NCBI RefSeq assembly: GCF_937874145.1
Contig: NZ_CALNBI010000277.1
Location: forward strand, 1-13,493
Length of the DNA stretch: 13,493 nucleotides
Reading direction: 5' to 3'
Origin: an uncultured Chitinophaga sp.
Lineage (GTDB): Bacteria > Bacteroidota > Bacteroidia > Chitinophagales > Chitinophagaceae
Positions 1-5,665 of the stretch are shown piece after piece. A program made the translations under genes and the position numbers. The notes beneath the pieces were generated by a model. The model did no database searches and had not been told where the DNA came from. It saw nothing but the letters and a program-made list of their open reading frames with translations. Within the stretch, counting starts at the first letter, position 1. Each line of letters starts with the position of its first letter.

Positions 1-418
1 CAACGCCCTCACGCTCGGCAAGGGTCAGCACGCTGCCCAGCACGTAATCCACCACGCCACGGGCGTTGCAACCCGGTGCGCTGCTCCAGGCGATGCCGGC
101 TGCGGCGAAAGCGAGCACGGTAGGGTACCACACCACGTTCTGGATCCATTGCAGGAAAATGGCGAGGAAGCCCAGTTTCTGGTTATACGCTTCCTTCACC
201 CAGGTGTAAACACCGCCCCCTTTCGCGGCGAAGGCGCTGCCCAGCTCGGCGCCCACCAGTGCGGCGGGCATGAGAAACAGGAAGGTGGCGAACCCGATGT
301 AAAAGAACATCGTCAGTTCTTCCTTCGCCATCATGGGAAGCCCCCGGAGGGAGATCACCGCCGCCGCCGTCATTAACGCCAGCTGCACGGTGGTGATCGA
401 TTTATTTTCAGATGCCAT
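1..418 (-). CDS. gadC: Amino acid antiporter, GadC-like (APC family), 5' part only
   Basis: The first 139 residues of an APC-superfamily permease; the rest lies beyond the window. It would exchange external glutamate for internal GABA across the inner membrane, completing the acid-resistance cycle begun by the decarboxylase encoded just upstream. Hydrophobic segments are visible at about residues 11-25, 38-58 and 83-111. The stretch GGGVYTWVKEAYN (68-79) between the second and third matches the conserved loop of GadC-type transporters. The start at 418 is the only ATG that leaves the first membrane helix intact, and it lies 35 bases after the gadB stop, so the two are probably one operon. From about residue 112 the reading frame becomes more polar than expected for helices 3-4; the other two frames hit stops there. 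The GABA/glutamate assignment rests mainly on the neighbour; other amino acid substrates are possible. Confidence 0.85.
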   Translation of the reverse strand, partial: MASENKSITTVQLALMTAAAVISLRGLPMMAKEELTMFFYIGFATFLFLMPAALVGAELGSAFAAKGGGVYTWVKEAYNQKLGFLAIFLQWIQNVVWYPTVLAFAAAGIAWSSAPGCNARGVVDYVLGSVLTLAEREGV

Positions 419-453
419 ATTGCGATTGTTGATGAGGAAAAGGATGTTGCGCC

Positions 454-1845
454 CTAGTGATGGTAACCGCCGGATTCTTTCTGCGTAGCGGGTGAAGAAA
501 CGGGGTGGTTCTTGAAGTACTCGATGGCGCGCTTCACGTCGTTGATGAACAATGCCGCCATATCGCGGCTGAAGCCGTGGCGCACGAGTATCCGCTGGAT
601 CACCACGTCCTGCATATGGGCGGGCAGGGGATAGGCAGGTACCTGCCATCCGCGCATCCTTAACCGGTCTGCCAGGTCATACAACGTAAAACCCGGGTTG
701 GCGCCGTCTTTCATCTTCCAGCTGGCGCCGGGCAAACCGCCCCTTCCGTTATAAAATAGGGTGAATAACCCCAGCTTCTCGATCTCGTCGGCGATATATT
801 GCGCATGGCCCAATGCGGCTTCCTGCACTTTTTTATATCCGTCGCGGCCGAGGCGCAGGAAATTGTAATACTGGGTGATGATCTGCCCGCCGGGCCGCGA
901 GAAGTTCAGCGCAAAAGTCGGCATGTTGCCGCCGAGATAATCGACATAGAAAATAAGGTCTTCGGGAAGATCGGAGCGGTCGCGCCAGATCACCCAGCCC
1001 ACGCCGAGCGGTGAAAGACCGTACTTATGCCCGGAACCATTGATGGATTTGACGCGGTGGATGCGGAAGTCCCACACGATCTCGGGGCTTACGAACGGCG
1101 CGATGAACCCGCCGCTGGCGGCGTCTACGTGCATGGGGATGTCGAGGCCGGTTTCTTTTTGCAATTTATCGAGGCGGTCGCTGATGGCTTTGACGTCTTC
1201 GTACATGCAGGTGAAGGTGACGCCGAAGGTGGGCACCACGCCGATGGTGTTTTCGTCGCAGGCGGCGGCTACATCGTCGGGGTTGAGCGTGAGCTTGTCC
1301 GGGCTGAGGGGCAGTTCGCGTATTTCCACGTCGAAGTAACGCGCGAACTTATGCCAGCAGATCTGCACGGCGCCGGTGATGATATTGGGTTTGCTGGTAT
1401 CTTTTCCTTCTTTTTTGCGGCGGTTGCGCCATTGCCATTTCAGCGCCAGCCCTCCGAGCATGGCGGCTTCCGAAGAACCGGTAGTGGAGCAGCCGATGGT
1501 ATTGGCCGCGTCGGGCGAATTCCAGAGGTCGGCGAGCATGTGAACGCAGCGGTTTTCGATCTCTGCTGTCTGGGGATATTCGTCCTTGTCGATCATGTTC
1601 TTGTCGATCGTCAGGTCCATGATCTGGTGCACTTCCGGTTCTACCCAGGTCTGGCAGAAGGTGGCGAGGTTCTGGCGGGAGTTGCCGTCGAGGAGCATTT
1701 CATCGGATACGATTGCATAAGCATGCCTGGGGTCCATTTCCGTACCGGGGAACCTGTACTTCGGCGCCGAGATGGTCAGATCGGAGGAAGCATACACCGC
1801 TTCCTTGAAGAATCCCCGAACCGCGTTTTTTTCATGTAAGGCCAT
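454..1845 (-). CDS. gadB: Glutamate decarboxylase (PLP-dependent)
   Basis: Converts L-glutamate to GABA and CO2 in the cytoplasm, consuming a proton; this is the core of glutamate-dependent acid resistance. The 463 residues are close to the 466 of E. coli GadA/GadB and collinear with them. The PLP lysine is K274 in SINGSGHKYG, preceded by H273. D241 in HVDAASGG should pair with the pyridine nitrogen, and S124-S125 in the TTGSSEA stretch should contact the phosphate. The block after the lysine (GVGWVIWR, then VDYLGGNMPTFALNFSRPGG) is nearly family-identical. The protein ends in GGYHH; in E. coli GadB the penultimate His465 closes the active site at neutral pH, and a histidine is penultimate here too (H462). 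ATG at 1845 begins the family-typical N-terminus; no convincing Shine-Dalgarno is seen. The antiporter gene follows after 35 bases. Confidence 0.96.
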   Translation of the reverse strand: MALHEKNAVRGFFKEAVYASSDLTISAPKYRFPGTEMDPRHAYAIVSDEMLLDGNSRQNLATFCQTWVEPEVHQIMDLTIDKNMIDKDEYPQTAEIENRCVHMLADLWNSPDAANTIGCSTTGSSEAAMLGGLALKWQWRNRRKKEGKDTSKPNIITGAVQICWHKFARYFDVEIRELPLSPDKLTLNPDDVAAACDENTIGVVPTFGVTFTCMYEDVKAISDRLDKLQKETGLDIPMHVDAASGGFIAPFVSPEIVWDFRIHRVKSINGSGHKYGLSPLGVGWVIWRDRSDLPEDLIFYVDYLGGNMPTFALNFSRPGGQIITQYYNFLRLGRDGYKKVQEAALGHAQYIADEIEKLGLFTLFYNGRGGLPGASWKMKDGANPGFTLYDLADRLRMRGWQVPAYPLPAHMQDVVIQRILVRHGFSRDMAALFINDVKRAIEYFKNHPVSSPATQKESGGYHH

Positions 1846-2065
1846 GTGAACACTATTTAAATGGATTAAGGATAAACGTTACGATGGGGCATGGCTTCGC
1901 CGGACGCAACCGGTGCGCATGCATATCGGAAGGTGCAGTGCTGATGTAGTGGAAAGGGTTTACTGATTGATTAACAGGATTAAATTGGATTTGTTCAACA
2001 GTGATAAGCATACAAGCATCGGGGAATTGTCAGTTCTGAATACAAACCCATCTATGATTTTTGCG
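1846..2065. other. Leader/upstream region of gadB, no gene seen
   Basis: This AT-richer stretch lies between the gadB start and the tandem array. It should contain the gadB promoter if gadB is not simply read through from the regulator gene. I searched the minus strand for the Bacteroidota pattern (TTTG, about 19-21 bases, TAnnTTTG) and found no pair I would defend. No open frame of interest, hairpin terminator or RNA gene was recognised. Confidence 0.5.
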
Positions 2066-2296
2066 GGTTAACCTAGTGTTTTACCCCGGTGAGCTATAAA
2101 TTTTACAGGACGACCCGATAATTTACCTCGTTGACCTATAAATTTTATGCGATGAGCTAATAATTTACCCCGGTGAGCTATAAATTTTACAGGACGACCC
2201 GATAATTTACCTCGTTGACCTATAAATTTTATGCGATGAGCTAATAATTTACCCCTACGGGCAGTGAATTTTATAGGCCAACGAGGTAATTTACCC
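2066..2296. repeat. Tandem array of eleven 21-bp units with a perfect 84-bp duplication
   Basis: Units begin at 2066, 2087, 2108, 2129, 2150, 2171, 2192, 2213, 2234, 2255 and 2276. Every unit has an AT-rich core (variants of TATAAATTTTA or TAATTTACC) flanked by a GC-richer arm. Units 2-5 (2087-2170) and 6-9 (2171-2254) are identical base for base, so the array also has an 84-bp period, with 42-bp half units. The first unit and the last two are diverged, and the last two resemble an inverted copy of the internal units. The array lies between the stop of the regulator gene and gadB. Because 21 is a multiple of three, the minus strand stays open as a heptapeptide repeat (77 codons), but that alone does not show translation. 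Possible roles are clustered protein-binding sites or transcript structure; none is established here. Confidence 0.93.
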
Positions 2297-2403
2297 GGCA
2301 AACACCCCGTTCAAGTCTTGTGCCCCGGCAAAAACATCCCCATCCCGGGCGCCTTGAGGCATCCGCGGCAGGAAAAAAATGATTTAGAGTCAGTGGGAAA
2401 GGG

Positions 2404-3369
2404 TTAACCCGCGTATTTTTCGCGGTACTCCTTTGGGGAAAGGCCAACAATTTTGCGGAACAATTGACGGAATGCTTTCGCGTCTTCATACCCGGCCTGG
2501 ATCATCACACCGGTGATGTTGTCCTGCTTTTCTTCGAGCAGTTTTTTCGCCGCTTCGATGCGGATCCTTTGCAAATACTCGATCGGCGTTACGCCCGTCG
2601 CGCTTTTGAACCGGCGGATGAAATTACGGCGGCTCACCGGCAGATCGTGGATCACTTCCTCCACCGTTACCCTGTCCTGGAACCGCTCTTCCATCCTTTG
2701 CTGCGCGGCCGTTACCAGCTCGTCGTTATGCGCGCGGCTGGGCGACCAGTTGGCGAAGTACGACTGCTGCGCCCTGTCCATGTCGATGGCGAACACTTTC
2801 GCCGTGTAAATCGCCGTGGTGCGGTTGCAGTACTTCTCAAGGATGTGCAGCAGGAGGTGAAAGGTGGATGTTGCCCCTCCGCTCGTATACACCCCGCGGT
2901 CGTCTGTAACCACCACGTCGGCGTCCACGATCACTTCCGGGAAGTGGCGCGTCAATGCTTCTACGGCGGTCACATGCGTGGTGGCGCGGCGGTTGTTGAG
3001 CAAGCCTGTTGCCGCGAGCAGGAACGCCCCCGTGCAAAAGCTCGCCACTTCCGCGCCTTTCCCCGCCTGCTGGCGGACCCACGGCACAAACGCCGTGTTT
3101 TCCCTCAGGTAATCCGGAATGTTCCCCGGCCTGAATGCGGGGATCAGCACCAGGTCAGACGCCGTCACTTCTTCATGCGACAGCGGCTGGTAATGCTCGT
3201 CAGGATATGCGACCGTTTCATCTTCCGGGTGCCGGATCAGCCGGATGTCGAAATACGGCAGGCCCGTGTTCTCCAAGTAGTAATTGTTGACGGTCTGGAA
3301 AACGTCTAAAAGCGCTGCGATACTGATAGGTCGGTAATGCCTGGTTAGAAGGATGGATAGCTTTTTCAT
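2404..3369 (-). CDS. GlxA-family transcriptional regulator (DJ-1/PfpI domain + AraC HTH)
   Basis: A 321-residue cytoplasmic regulator. Residues about 3-175 form a class I glutamine amidotransferase-like (DJ-1/PfpI) domain with the cysteine elbow at C112 in ASFCTGAFLLAATGLL, followed by the usual RRATTH segment. Residues about 215-318 are an AraC/XylS-type double helix-turn-helix, ending with the signature AGYEDAKAFRQLFRKIVGLSPKEYR. This architecture is that of GlxA/FtrA-like regulators, in which the first domain is thought to sense a ligand. I chose ATG 3369 (MKKLSILL). The frame stays open upstream to 3492, but the extra 41 residues are low-complexity and polar, and a -7 promoter element lies inside that extension. 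The gene is on the same strand as gadB, 558 bases upstream with the repeat array between. Its target is unknown; control of gad is only a possibility. Confidence 0.9.
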   Translation of the reverse strand: MKKLSILLTRHYRPISIAALLDVFQTVNNYYLENTGLPYFDIRLIRHPEDETVAYPDEHYQPLSHEEVTASDLVLIPAFRPGNIPDYLRENTAFVPWVRQQAGKGAEVASFCTGAFLLAATGLLNNRRATTHVTAVEALTRHFPEVIVDADVVVTDDRGVYTSGGATSTFHLLLHILEKYCNRTTAIYTAKVFAIDMDRAQQSYFANWSPSRAHNDELVTAAQQRMEERFQDRVTVEEVIHDLPVSRRNFIRRFKSATGVTPIEYLQRIRIEAAKKLLEEKQDNITGVMIQAGYEDAKAFRQLFRKIVGLSPKEYREKYAG

Positions 3370-3392
3370 AAATGGCATTGGCGGATGAACAT

Positions 3393-3400
3393 CGAAAGTA
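3393..3400 (-). promoter_or_regulatory. Candidate Bacteroidota -7 promoter element for the GlxA-type regulator
   Basis: On the minus strand the bases read TACTTTCG, one mismatch from the Bacteroidota sigma-ABfr -7 consensus TAnnTTTG. The element ends 23 bases before the chosen ATG at 3369, which would give a short leader. A clear -33 TTTG at the expected distance is not seen, so this is a half-supported call. It favours the 321-residue start over the longer open frame. Confidence 0.35.
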
Positions 3401-3677
3401 CAATTTTTTCCGTCACATCCTCGCCGGGATGATCCGCTATTTCTCCCGTTTGGCTGTCGCGAAAGCCTCCCCTGTGCTGGGTTTTGGCCCATCCGCTGCG
3501 GTTGTTTCGGGCTACTGCTGATAATATATTCACCCGGCTCAACAGCGCATCAAGTCCACCTCAAGTCCACCTCGTTCGTCCTCGCCGGGTCAACGCCACG
3601 CGGTGTTTCCACGTTATTCAGGGCTTCTCGCCGCCCTGTCACTGCCCCCTGGTCAAGATACTATCATCCGTCTCCCA
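3401..3677. other. Intergenic region between regulator and zinc-ribbon gene, mostly featureless
   Basis: The gap separates the regulator (start at 3369) from the zinc-ribbon gene (stop at 3715) and contains no gene I can support. A plus-strand open frame crosses it, but its composition is unlike the neighbouring proteins. The only structured element is a short direct repeat, TCAAGTCCACC twice in a row at about 3550-3571. Upstream activator sites for the regulator gene would be expected here, but none is recognisable. Confidence 0.5.
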
Positions 3678-3702
3678 TAAAAAAGCCGGCGCAGGGCCGG
3701 CT
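3678..3702 (-). terminator. Rho-independent terminator after the zinc-ribbon gene
   Basis: On the minus strand a perfect 7-bp stem (AGCCGGC, 3684-3690, pairing with GCCGGCT, 3696-3702) with a 5-base loop is followed by a run of six T. It starts 12 bases after the stop of the small zinc-ribbon gene and should end its transcript. Confidence 0.8.
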
Positions 3703-3714
3703 CGTGGAGTTGCA

Positions 3715-3915
3715 TTAAGTCTTTTTATCCCCTTTCCCCTCCGGCGGGCCGGACGAAAATTCGTGCCCGCAAAACGCGCAATGCGTAAGCCCCGCCTGTT
3801 TGGAGGACCTCGCCCCGCAAGCCGGACAATCCTTTCCCTGCTTTGGCGGCTCTTTCTCCGGCGGGAGCTTCAGGTTATCAATAATTTCCAGCGGTCTGTG
3901 CTTATCTTCCGTCAT
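3715..3915 (-). CDS. Small zinc-ribbon protein
   Basis: A 66-residue protein with two CxxC knuckles: C30-P-A-C33 and C46-A-F-C49, separated by 12 residues, followed by GHEF. This is the pattern of a single zinc ribbon. The N-terminal 25 residues are charged and proline-rich and the C-terminal tail is PPEGKGDKK, so only the middle is likely folded; no signal peptide or membrane segment is present. ATG 3915 is preceded by AAAGGAAAC, a fair Shine-Dalgarno, and a hairpin terminator follows the stop closely, so it looks like a real monocistronic gene. Function is not recognised; small ribbons of this kind can bind nucleic acid or another protein. It lies between the regulator and the amidohydrolase gene with about 200 bases of AT-rich DNA upstream. 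Confidence 0.75.
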   Translation of the reverse strand: MTEDKHRPLEIIDNLKLPPEKEPPKQGKDCPACGARSSKQAGLTHCAFCGHEFSSGPPEGKGDKKT

Positions 3916-4059
3916 GTTTCCTTTTTTTCCTGGTGTTTATTCGGTTCTGCTGATGGTTACTACCCGACTATCGGTTCCTCTCCGCTAGTATTAATTCATT
4001 AAATATATCAAAAAACAAACAATTGAAAAATCTCCTTGATGAACGGCGGGGATTTTTCA

Positions 4060-4091
4060 TAAAAAAAGCCGCCTCCCGGGTGGGAAGCGGC
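4060..4091 (-). terminator. Rho-independent terminator after the amidohydrolase gene
   Basis: On the minus strand an interrupted stem (4068-4072 with 4087-4091, one C/A mismatch, then 4074-4077 with 4082-4085; loop of four) is followed by seven T (4061-4067). It begins 26 bases after the amidohydrolase stop at 4118. Confidence 0.8.
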
Positions 4092-4117
4092 AGTGGTTTT
4101 ACCAAAGGACTGGTATG

Positions 4118-5539
4118 TCAAATCCCCGCGGCCGTGCGCCTTGCGGTTTCGGCCAGCAGTTCATCGAGTTGTGCGCGGTCCCTCCATCTCCCCCCGGAAA
4201 CGAGGCCGCGGATTTTTTGCGTATTGTGGATATCGTCCAGCGGATTGGCGTCGAGCAGCAGGAGGTCTGCATGCATGCCGGGCGCAACGGCGCCGTATCC
4301 TTTCTGTTGCAGGAATTTCGGGCCGTTGATCACCGAAGCTTTCAGTGCCTGTTGCGGCGTCATCCCGTATTTCACCATCAGCGCCAGCTCTTCATGAAGC
4401 GCCAGGCCGGGGTAGCAGTAGGAATTGAGGTAGCCCGCATCCGTGCCCGCCAGGATGGTTACGTTGGCTGCCACCAGGTCGGCCAGCACGGCGGATGAGC
4501 GCTCGTAACTGGCTTTGCGCTGCGCGATGGCGGCGGCATCATGCTTCAGGATGTTATTCACACGGCCGGCGTAGGTGCTTTGCAGGCCTTTGCCGATGTA
4601 GCGGAGGTAATCATCGTGGCTGCGGTCGTGCTCGTCCCAGTACGACAGGATATGCCCGAGGCTCAGGGTGGGCGTTACAGCCACGCCTTTGGAAGCCATG
4701 TAACGGAACATTTTCCGTGCCGAGGCTTTATCGTAGGTGGTATTGATCTTTTCGCTGAGGGCGCGGCCTTTCAGGCTGCCGTCGGCCACGCCTTTGCTGA
4801 TGCCCGCTTCTTCGGAAGAACCGGCTTTCAGCAGGTAGGTGATATGTTCGATGGAACTGATGCCGGCATCTACAATATCTTTCATGGGAATGGCGTAGGG
4901 CACGTGGCCTGAAATCGCCAGGCCGCGTTTGCGGGTTTCGCGGATGCTTTCCAGGTAGAGGGCAGGCTGTAGCGTATTGTCCGTGATTTTTACGAAATCG
5001 ACGCGCAGCCCCTCCAGGGAATCGAGCGCTTTGGCCAGCTCTTCCTTCGTCCCGATTTCAATGTCGCCTTTCCAAACGGATTTGTAACCTTCCAGTTTGG
5101 GACCGGAAGTGAAGATGTGCGGGCCGTCGATCAGTCCTTTGGCGATGGAATCGCGCCAGGGCAGTACGAAGTGGCTGATATCGGCCGCGCAGTCGCGTAC
5201 GCCGGTGATGCCGTAGGCGAGCATGAGAGGGAGGAGGTTGCGGTTTTCGTGGGCGAGGGTGTCGCCGCCGCCGAAGTGCATATGGTTATCCCACAGCCCC
5301 GGCATGAGGAATTTACCGGAACCGTCGACCTCCACGGGAGCGGAGTGCCTGAGTTTACCGGTAGGGGTCACGGCGATGATGCGCCCGTCTTTCACCACAA
5401 CGGCCTGGTCGGCAGCCGTGCGGCCGCGTTCTACGTCGATAACCGACACGGAACGGATGATAAGATCGGCGGGCACCTTCTGCGCGCGCGCGCCGGAAAA
5501 GACGGCGGCGAGTGATAGTAACAGGAGCGTTCGTTTCAT
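4118..5539 (-). CDS. Exported amidohydrolase family protein
   Basis: A 473-residue metal-dependent hydrolase of the amidohydrolase superfamily (imidazolonepropionase-like branch), predicted to be periplasmic. ATG 5539 gives a clean signal peptide: MKRTLLLLSLAAVFSGARAQ with cleavage near residue 20. The frame is open 20 codons further upstream, but that would bury the signal. Metal ligands are visible in order: H86 and H88 in WDNHMHFGG, K184 in DFVKIT (candidate carboxylated lysine), H212 in ISGHVPYA, H232 in SIEHI, and D367 in LAGTDAGY. The C-terminal GMHADLLLLDANP is the usual closing strand of the composite beta domain. Members of this branch cleave cyclic amides or dipeptides; the substrate cannot be read from sequence. 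It is monocistronic with its own terminator and divergent from the hexosaminidase gene, sharing a 126-base intergenic region. Confidence 0.9.
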   Translation of the reverse strand: MKRTLLLLSLAAVFSGARAQKVPADLIIRSVSVIDVERGRTAADQAVVVKDGRIIAVTPTGKLRHSAPVEVDGSGKFLMPGLWDNHMHFGGGDTLAHENRNLLPLMLAYGITGVRDCAADISHFVLPWRDSIAKGLIDGPHIFTSGPKLEGYKSVWKGDIEIGTKEELAKALDSLEGLRVDFVKITDNTLQPALYLESIRETRKRGLAISGHVPYAIPMKDIVDAGISSIEHITYLLKAGSSEEAGISKGVADGSLKGRALSEKINTTYDKASARKMFRYMASKGVAVTPTLSLGHILSYWDEHDRSHDDYLRYIGKGLQSTYAGRVNNILKHDAAAIAQRKASYERSSAVLADLVAANVTILAGTDAGYLNSYCYPGLALHEELALMVKYGMTPQQALKASVINGPKFLQQKGYGAVAPGMHADLLLLDANPLDDIHNTQKIRGLVSGGRWRDRAQLDELLAETARRTAAGI

Positions 5540-5665
5540 CCGGTGAAAATACGCCCGTCCCGTTTGGCGCGATGGTACATGCTGAAACAATCCGGGCATT
5601 TTTTAGCGGCGGCGTTTTTGTCGGGAAGTATTAATTTCACCCCGGATAAAAAATCACAGTGAACG
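5540..5665. promoter_or_regulatory. Divergent promoter region of amidohydrolase and hexosaminidase genes
   Basis: The two genes start back to back 126 bases apart, so promoters for both must lie here or inside the genes. The plus-strand half is AT-rich (TATTAATTTCA near 5629), which only loosely resembles a Bacteroidota -7 element. No operator symmetry was identified. The call is positional. Confidence 0.4.

Noticed and set aside
2066..2296. CRISPR array
   Set aside because: Units are contiguous 21-mers without unique spacers, and no cas gene is present.
2068..2301. A 77-codon minus-strand open frame made of heptapeptide repeats (IKFIGQR, GKLSGRP and similar)
   Set aside because: A 21-bp repeat automatically keeps one frame open if a single unit lacks stops. 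No ribosome site, signal or known repeat-protein family was recognised, so I describe it as a DNA repeat.
3370..3492. N-terminal extension of the GlxA-type regulator (41 residues)
   Set aside because: The added residues have no family counterpart, and a -7 promoter element lies within them, so the start at 3369 is preferred.
3550..3571. Two tandem copies of TCAAGTCCACC
   Set aside because: Only two 11-bp copies in a featureless gap; too little to call a regulatory element.
3484..4002. A 172-codon plus-strand open frame
   Set aside because: It runs across the terminator and antisense to the zinc-ribbon gene, and its composition is unlike a folded protein.
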